Of a DNA stretch of 64,000 nt, positions 8,699-16,501 are shown piece by piece. The position numbers and the translations under genes are program-made. This stretch comes from Thermoflavifilum sp. (GTDB taxonomy: Bacteria; Bacteroidota; Bacteroidia; Chitinophagales; Chitinophagaceae). A model generated the notes under the pieces. That model ran no database searches, was not told the DNA's origin, and saw nothing but the letters and a program-made list of their open reading frames with translations. The DNA is taken from positions 124,001 to 188,000 of the forward strand of contig JAIMAQ010000003.1 of the NCBI GenBank assembly GCA_023511875.1, given 5' to 3'. Numbering within the stretch: position 1 is the stretch's first letter; each line of letters opens with the position of its first letter.

Positions 8699-11600
8699 TT
8701 AAAAACGGGCATTCAAGGTGAAATTGAACACACGTGGTTTACCCACCACATTATAATCGATGCCAGCTCCACCCGAGCCCAATGTGGCTGGTGTGGTACC
8801 GTTTACGTCGGGATCCTGCCCGCTATAATTGGTGAACATAAACAAATTAGACGACGAAATGCTTACACTCAACGACTGAATGGTTTGTTGACGACCCAGC
8901 CATTTGCGCGGTAATTCATACATCAGATATACATCACGCAGACGAACCCAATTGATATTTTTTTCTACATAATCCGATTCCACACTTACATTGGAGAAAT
9001 AATTGGAGTTGTACATAGGAGTAATCTCAATAGTGTTAGGTGTAGGCTTAGCAGAGTTTTCTAAGCCATCTTTTAGTACGCCTTTTACTACCACTGGAGT
9101 TTCCCGATTTAAGGTAGCTGTGCTCAAGCCCAGTCGATACAATTGTAAAGCAGTAGCATTGAATACATCTCCACCTCTACGAAAATCAAACAAGAAAGAA
9201 AGGGTAAAACCTTTCCAAGAAAAGCTATTGTTTACACCACCAGTGAATTTAGGATTGCGGTCGCCAATGACTTGAAAGCTATTATCTTTTAATGGATACC
9301 CATTCAAGGGATTCACGAGGATATCGCCATTGTTGTTACGCATCCAGGTTGCACCCGTGAAAGTGGTTAATGGCCCACCCACCTTCATGCCATTGCGTAG
9401 GTTGCCATATAGCCAAGTATCTGAATTATAAAATTCTGTAACTCCTGAAGGTAGACTAAGCAATTTGCTGCGGTTGAAAGCATAATTCACCGTGATATCC
9501 CAACGTAAGGCAGCCGTTTGTATGGGAGTACCTGTAATTGTAATTTCTAAACCATGATTGGTTAAGCTTCCCCCGTTGATGGTATACAACACAAAGCCCG
9601 GTGCATAAGATTTGCGCACGAGAGGCACAATCTGGTGAATAGATTTGGTTTTGTAATATTCTCCATCAAAAATTAATCTGCTGTTGTAAAATTCCAGATG
9701 GGCACCGTATGAATAAGAAGTTGTTTGCTCTGGGCGTAAATAAGGATTAGGCCCGTTAAAATTGAAAGCAAAGCCACCGCCAGTGGTAGATTGCGGCAAC
9801 AAACCTGGATAAATTTGATAAGGTGGAGCATCTTTACCCACCTGAGCTACTGAAGCCCGCAATTTACCAAAGTTCATCACCTGTTTTAGCCCCGCCAATG
9901 CCGGAATTTCCGTAAAAGCAAAACTCATATTGGCCGAAGGATAAAAGAAATGATTCCGTCCAATAGGTAGGGTAGAAGTCCAGTCGTTTCGACCTGTGAG
10001 TTGTAGATTGAAAATTTCTTTATACCCAATATTGAATTCACCAAAAACGCCGATCAATCGCTTTCTTACTAAACTGGTGAGATTGCTAATGGTAAGCTTG
10101 TCGGCAATGTTGAGCGATACAAAATCATTCACCAAAAAATTTTGTCCGCTTTGTGCTTCCGTATGTGTACGGTTGTTATACACGGCATTACCCACCAATA
10201 GTGAGGTGTGCCAGGAACCAAAATCATGCGTTGCCCGAGCGATGAGCTGGGTATAAATATTTTGGGTGATGGAAGTATATTGATCAATACGTCCATTAAA
10301 CTGATAGGCAAATGTGGAATTCGCATTATAGTAAATCATCCCATTGGTGGTGTAGGCATCATTACCCAAGCGAGCACTGAGCGAAAGCCAGCGAAGAGGG
10401 TCATAGGTAATTCCAAAATTTCCAATGAAACGGCGTGTTTTATCATAAAAATGATTCTTGTTGACCGAAAAGAATGGATTGTCGTATTCTTGATCTGGTG
10501 TATGATTGGGATAAACTAATTTTTTAGAACCATCGGGATTGAGGTAATCGCGTACATCCATATAAGGAGGCCAAAGATATAAGCCCAATAAAAAGCTAGT
10601 AGGCCCTTTCTCTGCCTTAGTATTATCGGCTTGGATATAAGAAACAGATGCATCAGTTGATAGCTTGCTGGAAATACGAGCATTTACGCGTAAGGTCACG
10701 TTAGTGCGTTTGTAATCTGTATTGGGCACTACACCTTGATCATCTAAATAACTCGTCGATAAGCGATAAGTCACTTGATTGTTTCCACCAGAAAAAGAAA
10801 GATTATGGGTTTGCCGAATACCCGTGCGGAAAAAATGATGGATATTATCGTAAAACTTTGTGCCAGCTGGTATACGCGGTCCAAAATAACTGATAGAGCT
10901 GGGGTCAAAGACACCATTAAAGCCTCGATCATACACCCTTTGCACTTCTGGAAAGCGATAAAGCTTGGTAGTAGTAAGGGTACCGTTATAATCTACCGTT
11001 GGCTTGCCCGCTTTGCCCGACTTAGTAGTAATCACAATTGCACCGCTAGTGGCTTCAATACCATACAAAGCTGTAGCCTCAGGCCCTTTCAAGATGGTAA
11101 TACTTTCAATATCATTTGGATTTAGATCGGCTATGCGGTTGGTAAAATCAAAACGGCGGTTGGCGTAGTCTACTGCACTTTGGTTAATGGAAGTGAGCGA
11201 TGCTGTACTAAAGGTAGAATTATCAACGGGCACACCATCTACGATAAACAAGGGCGAATTACTTAATCCAATCGAATTAATGCCGCGCAGTTGAATAGCA
11301 TCCGATGCTCCAGGAAGACCACTGGTGCTATTAACCGTTAAACCCGCTACACGCCCCTGCAGGGCCGATACGAAATCGGTGCGATGGGTATTTTCGATAT
11401 CGGCACCGCTAATTTTTTGGACGGCGTAACCCAGCTTACGTTCCTGTTGCTGCTGCCCTAAGGCGGTCACCACCACCTCATTGAGTTGCGAACGTGTAGG
11501 CTGCAAAACCACTTGAAAGCTAGACCTATCTCCAACTCGTACTTCCTGCGGAGCATAGCCAATGAAGCTAAATTGCAGGCTTTCATCAGGTGTGGCTTGC

Positions 11601-11800
11601 AAAACAAACCTACCATTGGCATCGGTAGTGGTTCCTCGGTTGGTGCCTTTTACTTTAACCGTAACACCCACCAAGGGATTTCCATCGGCCGCCACCACAC
11701 GGCCAGAAATGCTTTTTTCTTGGGCAAAAGCTGCTGGGAGCAAACAGCAAATCAATACCCAAGATAGCATCAAACGGCGAAGGGGTAAGGATACATGCAT
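8699..11800 (-). CDS. SusC/RagA family TonB-linked outer membrane transporter
   Basis: 1033 aa. Signal peptide to about residue 26 (AAFAQ), then a carboxypeptidase-regulatory-like domain (SGRVVAADGNPLVGVTV, about 30-110), a TonB-box-like EVVVTALG segment near 108, a plug domain with the SusC signature LRGINSIGLSNSPLFIVDGV, and a long 22-strand beta-barrel ending in Phe as outer membrane proteins do. It imports a ligand captured by the SusD partner 24 bases downstream, using TonB energy. Direction and spacing make SusC-SusD-DUF4397 one operon. No sigma/anti-sigma pair is adjacent. Specificity for starch would suit the neighbouring operon but is not shown by the sequence. Confidence 0.96.
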   Translation of the reverse strand: MHVSLPLRRLMLSWVLICCLLPAAFAQEKSISGRVVAADGNPLVGVTVKVKGTNRGTTTDANGRFVLQATPDESLQFSFIGYAPQEVRVGDRSSFQVVLQPTRSQLNEVVVTALGQQQQERKLGYAVQKISGADIENTHRTDFVSALQGRVAGLTVNSTSGLPGASDAIQLRGINSIGLSNSPLFIVDGVPVDNSTFSTASLTSINQSAVDYANRRFDFTNRIADLNPNDIESITILKGPEATALYGIEATSGAIVITTKSGKAGKPTVDYNGTLTTTKLYRFPEVQRVYDRGFNGVFDPSSISYFGPRIPAGTKFYDNIHHFFRTGIRQTHNLSFSGGNNQVTYRLSTSYLDDQGVVPNTDYKRTNVTLRVNARISSKLSTDASVSYIQADNTKAEKGPTSFLLGLYLWPPYMDVRDYLNPDGSKKLVYPNHTPDQEYDNPFFSVNKNHFYDKTRRFIGNFGITYDPLRWLSLSARLGNDAYTTNGMIYYNANSTFAYQFNGRIDQYTSITQNIYTQLIARATHDFGSWHTSLLVGNAVYNNRTHTEAQSGQNFLVNDFVSLNIADKLTISNLTSLVRKRLIGVFGEFNIGYKEIFNLQLTGRNDWTSTLPIGRNHFFYPSANMSFAFTEIPALAGLKQVMNFGKLRASVAQVGKDAPPYQIYPGLLPQSTTGGGFAFNFNGPNPYLRPEQTTSYSYGAHLEFYNSRLIFDGEYYKTKSIHQIVPLVRKSYAPGFVLYTINGGSLTNHGLEITITGTPIQTAALRWDITVNYAFNRSKLLSLPSGVTEFYNSDTWLYGNLRNGMKVGGPLTTFTGATWMRNNNGDILVNPLNGYPLKDNSFQVIGDRNPKFTGGVNNSFSWKGFTLSFLFDFRRGGDVFNATALQLYRLGLSTATLNRETPVVVKGVLKDGLENSAKPTPNTIEITPMYNSNYFSNVSVESDYVEKNINWVRLRDVYLMYELPRKWLGRQQTIQSLSVSISSSNLFMFTNYSGQDPDVNGTTPATLGSGGAGIDYNVVGKPRVFNFTLNARF

Positions 11801-12052
11801 ACGCTAAAGGTTTGAACATAAGTAAATTGCGTCTTTTTGCAAAATCTCGTTCTAAAAATACGCACTTATTCAGATATAAACAATAGCTTAACAAAAAAAT
11901 TTTTTAAACCCAAGCAACCTTTTCTTGTCTACACATGTCATATAAATTAAATTCTTGACAGCAATAGCCATTGGTTAATGATTCATGAATAAAATCAAAA
12001 AGGCATGCAATTTGTTTCACATATCATGTTTCACCTTAAAAACTTCACCACT
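11801..12052. other. divergent intergenic region between susC-like and DUF4382 genes
   Basis: 252 bases, AT-rich, no open frame worth calling. On the minus strand a weak -7-like TACTTATG at about 11817-11824 could serve susC. On the plus strand there is only a poor CAATTTG match near 12007. No terminator or convincing operator is seen. Confidence 0.4.
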
Positions 12053-12958
12053 ATGAAAAACAACAAATTTTCTTTAACGGCCCTACTGCTAGCTGTAGCC
12101 GCAGTATTGGGCGGTGCACTGGTTTCCTGCCAGAAGTCTACCAGTTTGAATACCATTCCACCTGGCAAAAATCAATTAGAGGTGCGTTTTACCGACGACG
12201 CTGGATTTTTTGACAGTATAGTCGTAGACGTACAAATGGTTGCGGTGCGAATCGATACCTCTCAAAGCAACGAAGATCGCGACGATCACCATCCAGAAGG
12301 AGAAGAATGGGGTGAGCTTTTTCATGAACACGAAGAGGGCTGGGAAGAACCTGAAGAGCACGCTATTTGGGATACCCTCAACATTCAAGCCGGGCAATAT
12401 GATTTGACGCAGCTGAGCAATGGCGCCGATACTTTGCTTTCCAGTGATTTTATTCCCAAAGGCAAAATCATAGCTATTCGAATTACACTAGGCGATAATA
12501 ATTATTTGGTAAAAAATGGCGTCAAATATCCCTTGAATCTATTTGAAGGATATCACAACGTGTATATCCGAATCTATGGCGATCAGATTACCCAGGTGCA
12601 CCCTGGTTCCTACAGGCTATGGATCGATTTCGATGCTGGACGTTCGGTAATCAAAGTGAGAGATGGCAGCTTTTATTTAAAGCCATTCATCCGCGCATTT
12701 GTAGTATCGAACATGGGTATTGTGCAAGGATTTGTATTGCCCATGGATGCGTATCCGGTGATTACCCTGTATAATAACACCGACACCTTGTATGCCTTAC
12801 CTAGAAAAGATGGCTTCTTCAAAATCTGGGGAGTAGATGCGGGTACATATAGCCTATTTGTAAATACCTCTAATGGATACCGCGATACCACTATCAGTAA
12901 TATTCAGGTCACTGCACGCCATGTTACAGATGTGGGTACAATTCATCTTTCTAAATAA
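12053..12958 (+). CDS. DUF4382 domain lipoprotein with acidic/His-rich insert
   Basis: 301 aa from the ATG at 12053, chosen over the track's 12005 start because it begins a clean lipoprotein signal (MKNNKFSLTALLL, lipobox ALVSC near residue 26). The body matches DUF4382 (QLEVRFTDDAGFFDSIVVDV, about residues 43-62), followed after about residue 215 by a carboxypeptidase-regulatory-like beta domain (GIVQGFVLPMDAYPVITLY). Between them an acidic and histidine-rich loop (about residues 75-110, with DDHHPEGEEW and HEHEEGW) stands out and could bind metal ions. Function unknown; likely periplasmic or surface lipoprotein. A strong terminator follows 45 bases after the stop. Confidence 0.82.
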   Translation: MKNNKFSLTALLLAVAAVLGGALVSCQKSTSLNTIPPGKNQLEVRFTDDAGFFDSIVVDVQMVAVRIDTSQSNEDRDDHHPEGEEWGELFHEHEEGWEEPEEHAIWDTLNIQAGQYDLTQLSNGADTLLSSDFIPKGKIIAIRITLGDNNYLVKNGVKYPLNLFEGYHNVYIRIYGDQITQVHPGSYRLWIDFDAGRSVIKVRDGSFYLKPFIRAFVVSNMGIVQGFVLPMDAYPVITLYNNTDTLYALPRKDGFFKIWGVDAGTYSLFVNTSNGYRDTTISNIQVTARHVTDVGTIHLSK

Positions 12959-13002
12959 TTCCATTTCCTATGCAGGTGTAAACAGGGAATGAAGTAAACA
13001 CT

Positions 13003-13036
13003 GAAAAGCCACCTTAAACAGTTAAGGTGGCTTTTC
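13003..13036 (+). terminator. intrinsic terminator after DUF4382 gene
   Basis: A perfect 15-bp stem (GAAAAGCCACCTTAA paired with its complement) closed by the four-base loop ACAG and followed by a T-rich run. It begins 45 bases after the stop of the DUF4382 gene. This is the clearest factor-independent terminator in the window, and because of its A/T flanks it could work on both strands. Confidence 0.93.
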
Positions 13037-13077
13037 ATATTTTTCTATCCAATCAAACCTTTGCGTAACGTTTTACC

Positions 13078-13108
13078 TTGTGAATCCTGATCATTATACA
13101 TAACTTTA
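13078..13108 (+). promoter_or_regulatory. Bacteroidetes-type promoter of the GH20 gene
   Basis: TTG at 13078-13080, then 20 bases, then TAACTTTA at 13101-13108, close to the Bacteroidetes -33 TTG / -7 TAnnTTTG arrangement. The predicted start of transcription near 13112 leaves a leader of about 19 bases to the ATG at 13131. Confidence 0.55.
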
Positions 13109-13130
13109 GCCACACAATGCATAGTTGGTT

Positions 13131-15029
13131 ATGAAAAAACATTTATTCCGCATTTCCAGATTCGCTATTTTGCTTTTGTCATTAACGGGAATAACCAATT
13201 GGGTTTGGGGAGCCGATACGCCAGCTATTATCCCTAAGCCTGTTTCTTTAGAATTATTAAAAGGTTCATTTACCCTTAATCCGAAAACGGTTTGTTATCT
13301 TTCTCAAGATTCCTTACTAACCGACTGGAACATTTTTCAAAAAGATATCTTTAAAGCTACAGGATTTACTATCCCTATTAAAGGTTCCTCACGCCCACAT
13401 GAAAAGAATATCATCGTCTTGCACACGCTCACGCAGCTCGATACAGTGCTTGGCAAAGAAGGATATCGGCTATGGGTATCTCCCGAAAAAGTAGAGATAT
13501 GGGCTAATACATCGGCTGGTATTTTTTATGGTTTACAAACCTTATTGCAACTATTGCCCCCTGAAGTCGAAAGCCATGAACACATTACTGGTCAATCGTG
13601 GACAATTCCCTGTGTACGCATTACAGATTATCCACGCTTTCAGTGGCGAGGGTTAATGCTAGATGTGAGTCGTCATTTCTTTACCAAGCAAGAAGTGGAG
13701 GCCTATATCGATGAAATGGCTCGATTCAAGTTTAATGTATTCCATTGGCACTTGAGCGACGATAATGGCTGGCGAATCGAAATCAAAGGGCTAGCCAAGC
13801 TCACCTCTGTAGGTGCATGGCGCGTATCGCGTACGGGCGATTTCGGTACCTTCGAACCTCCACAGCCCGGGGAACCTGCTAATGATGGTGGATATTACAC
13901 CCAAGACGACATCCGTGAAGTGGTTGCCTACGCCGCCCAACGGCATATTACCATTCTTCCCGAAATAGATGTCCCCGCTCATAGCCTGGCCTTAATTGCC
14001 TCCTATCCGAATCTCTCCTGTACTGGATTGCCCTATGCCGTCAATCCAGGCAGCCCCTTTTATCGCTGGCTCGACAATGTATTGTGCACAGGCAACGACT
14101 CTACGTATATCGTATTGGATACCATCTTTGCACAGATCGCTCGATTGTTTCCCGATCCTTATATCCATGTGGGAGGAGACGAAGCCTACAAAGGCTTCTG
14201 GGCACAGGATCCTCGCGATCAAGCGGTGATGAAGGCACATGGCCTCCATACCTTAGAAGAGCTTCAAAGCTATTTCGAAAAACGGGTAGAACAAATCGTC
14301 ACTTCCCATGGAAAAAAAATGATTGGTTGGGATGAAATCTTGGAAGGCGGACTAGCTCCTGAAGCGGCCGTGATGAGCTGGCGAGGTATTCAAGGGGGTA
14401 TAGCAGCCGCCCAGCAACACCATGATGTGGTGATGAGCCCCTGGGGGCATTGCTATTTGGATCTTTACCAGGGTGATCCATTAGTGGAACCCAAGACTTA
14501 TGGCATGTTGCGACTCGATAGCTGTTATCTCTATGATCCTGTACCGCCTGGCGTGGATAGTAGCTATATCTTGGGCATACAGGGTAATCTGTGGACGGAA
14601 CACGTTCCCAACTTACGCCATGCGGAATATATGACCTGGCCACGTGCAATGGCTATCGCCGAAGTGGGATGGACTCCTCTTGCAGAAAAAAATTGGGTGG
14701 ATTTTATCCATAGGGTAGAAGCTTTATTCCCCCGCTTAGACGCTCAACAGGTGAAATATTCCACCAGCATGTATCAACCAATTATCCAAGCAGTACGCGA
14801 TAGCCTAACAGCCGAGCTAGAAGCAAAACTTAGCACACAGGTTCCAGGACTTACGATTTATTATTCATTTGATGGCACAAATCCCGATAACTTTTATCCG
14901 GCTTATCCAGGCCATCCCCTTCCATTTCCTAAAGGGGCTACCGAGCTACGAGTGGTGAGCTATCGGGGAGCTCAACGGATGAGTCCAATCATTGTGATCA
15001 CCAAAGATCAACTACGACAGAGGTTTTAG
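13131..15029 (+). CDS. beta-N-acetylhexosaminidase, GH20
   Basis: 632 aa from the ATG at 13131; the track start at 13125 is a TTG two codons earlier. Signal peptide to about residue 27 (TNWVWGADT). A GH20b N-domain (about 30-165) is followed by the GH20 barrel: GLMLDVSRHFF, the substrate loop HWHLSDDNGWR, and HVGGDEAYKG near residue 350 with the catalytic Asp-Glu pair. The C-terminal 80 residues resemble the chitobiase/beta-hexosaminidase C-terminal domain. It removes terminal GlcNAc or GalNAc from chitin oligomers, glycoproteins or peptidoglycan fragments, outside the cytoplasm. It has its own promoter, so it is not part of the SusCD operon. The last 18 bases overlap the convergent methyltransferase gene. 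Confidence 0.95.
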   Translation: MKKHLFRISRFAILLLSLTGITNWVWGADTPAIIPKPVSLELLKGSFTLNPKTVCYLSQDSLLTDWNIFQKDIFKATGFTIPIKGSSRPHEKNIIVLHTLTQLDTVLGKEGYRLWVSPEKVEIWANTSAGIFYGLQTLLQLLPPEVESHEHITGQSWTIPCVRITDYPRFQWRGLMLDVSRHFFTKQEVEAYIDEMARFKFNVFHWHLSDDNGWRIEIKGLAKLTSVGAWRVSRTGDFGTFEPPQPGEPANDGGYYTQDDIREVVAYAAQRHITILPEIDVPAHSLALIASYPNLSCTGLPYAVNPGSPFYRWLDNVLCTGNDSTYIVLDTIFAQIARLFPDPYIHVGGDEAYKGFWAQDPRDQAVMKAHGLHTLEELQSYFEKRVEQIVTSHGKKMIGWDEILEGGLAPEAAVMSWRGIQGGIAAAQQHHDVVMSPWGHCYLDLYQGDPLVEPKTYGMLRLDSCYLYDPVPPGVDSSYILGIQGNLWTEHVPNLRHAEYMTWPRAMAIAEVGWTPLAEKNWVDFIHRVEALFPRLDAQQVKYSTSMYQPIIQAVRDSLTAELEAKLSTQVPGLTIYYSFDGTNPDNFYPAYPGHPLPFPKGATELRVVSYRGAQRMSPIIVITKDQLRQRF

Positions 15030-15635
15030 GGCTATCAGTCTAATTACCCGCCCCTTGCCTATATGATACAGGCCCTCCTGGAGCGATACTTCGGGTTCTT
15101 CAAGTAATACTATATCCAATCCCGCAAAATCTTCGAGCAACTCTTCTTGAGAAAACAATAGTTTTTCTTCCTGTGGGCCGCCAACATGAGGATTCTCTTG
15201 TTGATAAGCCCGATGTGCCTTACTAAAACCCTCTAAGATAATTCGCCCGCCTGGCTTTAATAAGCCCATCAATTGCCGGTGATATTGTCTTCGGTGTGAA
15301 GCCGGAAAATGAGCAAATATTAATCCTACTACATCATACGATGCAGGGGTAAAAGAAAGGTGATCGAGATCGCCCACCTGATAGTGAATACTCACCCCTG
15401 CTGCAGCAGCCAATTGTAAAGCTTTATGGCGCCCTTTTGCACTAATATCGAAAGCATCAACCCGCCAACCTTTCTGGGCAGCATATACTCCATTTCGACC
15501 TTCTCCCTCGGCTGGCAACAAGATACGCCCTGGAGAAAGCTGATCAATTTGCTCTTGAAAAAACTTATTGGGTTGCTTGCCATAAACATACTCTGGCTGG
15601 CCATAGCGTTCGTCCCAAAATTGCGCTACACTCAT
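15012..15635 (-). CDS. class I SAM-dependent methyltransferase
   Basis: 207 aa from the ATG at 15635 (MSVAQFWDERYG); the track start eight codons upstream is a weaker choice. Rossmann methyltransferase: the SAM motif I region reads LLPAEGEGRNGVYAA, followed by the acidic end of strand 2 (VDAFDIS), motif post-I GDLDHL and motif IV DVVGLIFAHFP. The opening FWDERYG and the EGRNG loop place it with TehB/thiopurine-methyltransferase-like proteins found in many Bacteroidetes. Substrate unknown. It overlaps the GH20 tail by 18 bases in convergent orientation and is divergent from the DUF167 gene. Confidence 0.82.
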   Translation of the reverse strand: MSVAQFWDERYGQPEYVYGKQPNKFFQEQIDQLSPGRILLPAEGEGRNGVYAAQKGWRVDAFDISAKGRHKALQLAAAAGVSIHYQVGDLDHLSFTPASYDVVGLIFAHFPASHRRQYHRQLMGLLKPGGRIILEGFSKAHRAYQQENPHVGGPQEEKLLFSQEELLEDFAGLDIVLLEEPEVSLQEGLYHIGKGRVIRLIALKPLS

Positions 15636-15656
15636 ACGGGGGGTGTTTAAAAACAG

Positions 15657-15684
15657 CAAACTTGCAATTTTTCTGGCAATTTTG
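15657..15684. promoter_or_regulatory. possible divergent -7 boxes for methyltransferase and DUF167 genes
   Basis: On the minus strand CAAGTTTG (15657-15664) and on the plus strand CAATTTTG (15677-15684) each match the -7 box at all but its first base. The second lies eight bases before the DUF167 ATG, giving an almost leaderless message. Weak evidence individually. Confidence 0.35.
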
Positions 15685-15691
15685 TATCCAT

Positions 15692-15952
15692 ATGTCGAAA
15701 ACCATACTCACTGTACGCGTACATGCATCAGCACGACAAAAGCGCTATGTTTGGATAGATGAAAAAAAGCTCAAGATGGATATTTGCGCACCTCGCGAAA
15801 AAGGTAAGGCCAATGCAGCTCTGATAGCCGATTTAGCTAATTACTTGCAAATTAGTCGACAAGATATCCAAATACTTAGTGGGCACCATGCTTCTGTGAA
15901 ATTGGTGAGCATAGCCCTCCCTTTAGCAGACATACACAAGCTCATGCCTTAA
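15692..15952 (+). CDS. DUF167 (YggU) family protein
   Basis: 86 aa starting MSKTILTVRVH at the ATG at 15692; the track's 15662 is a TTG ten codons upstream. The fold signature of DUF167 is clear: RVHASARQKR near the start, then APREKGKANAALIADLANYL, then a basic tail around SGHHASVK. This is a small, widely conserved family without a settled function. It stands alone between a divergent methyltransferase and ccmE. Confidence 0.85.
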   Translation: MSKTILTVRVHASARQKRYVWIDEKKLKMDICAPREKGKANAALIADLANYLQISRQDIQILSGHHASVKLVSIALPLADIHKLMP

Positions 15953-16022
15953 ACCGTTGAATGTAGATTCGTTAAATTTTTGCCACGAAATTAAACTTAC
16001 TGGAAACAGAGTATTTTTCACG

Positions 16023-16030
16023 TAATTTTG
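16023..16030 (+). promoter_or_regulatory. -7 promoter box of the ccm operon
   Basis: TAATTTTG is an exact match to TAnnTTTG. Transcription would start near 16034, which is inside the longer ccmE frame called in the track (ATG 16033), so the promoter argues for the ATG at 16063 with a leader of about 29 bases. Confidence 0.6.
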
Positions 16031-16062
16031 CCATGCTTGTTGAACCACCAAATTTCCTACTC

Positions 16063-16482
16063 ATGAAGCGTTTTCATATCATCTTGTTAGTGCTTATTGC
16101 TGCTGCCATTGCTGTGATTGTGAGTCTAGTAGGTGATTTTAGCACATATGAAACCTTTGCCTCTGCTGCTCGTCACCCAAATAAAGAATATCGGGTGATT
16201 GGTGAATTAGATAAAGCCATGCCCCAAGTATATGAACCCCAAAAAGATCCTAACTATTTCAGTTTTTACATGAAAGATAAGGCAGGTAATGTACGAAAAG
16301 TCGTATACCTTGGCAGCAGGCCCACCGATTTTGAACGGTCTGAACAAATTGTGCTCACTGGCCAGATGCGAGACAGCGTGTTTCTATCCACACAAATCTT
16401 AATGAAATGCCCATCTAAGTATAAAAACGACCAAGTGGCCATCAGTCAAATGTCCAGTACTGATTCTCATATAGCTAAGTAG
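16063..16482 (+). CDS. ccmE: cytochrome c maturation protein CcmE, CxxxY type
   Basis: 139 aa from MKRFHIILLV; the upstream ATG at 16033 sits directly on the predicted promoter and is rejected. One N-terminal membrane anchor (about residues 4-25), then the OB-fold periplasmic domain (YRVIGELDK, FYMKDKAGNVRKVVY, QIVLTGQM). CcmE carries haem from CcmC to CcmF during cytochrome c assembly. The usual haem-binding His of the HxxxY motif is replaced: the sequence reads KCPSKY, a CxxxY motif. CxxxY-type CcmE is known from other lineages, so this is a variant rather than damage. It is followed 19 bases later by ccmF. Confidence 0.9.
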   Translation: MKRFHIILLVLIAAAIAVIVSLVGDFSTYETFASAARHPNKEYRVIGELDKAMPQVYEPQKDPNYFSFYMKDKAGNVRKVVYLGSRPTDFERSEQIVLTGQMRDSVFLSTQILMKCPSKYKNDQVAISQMSSTDSHIAK

Positions 16483-16501
16483 TATACTCAAATTTTTAGC
16501 C

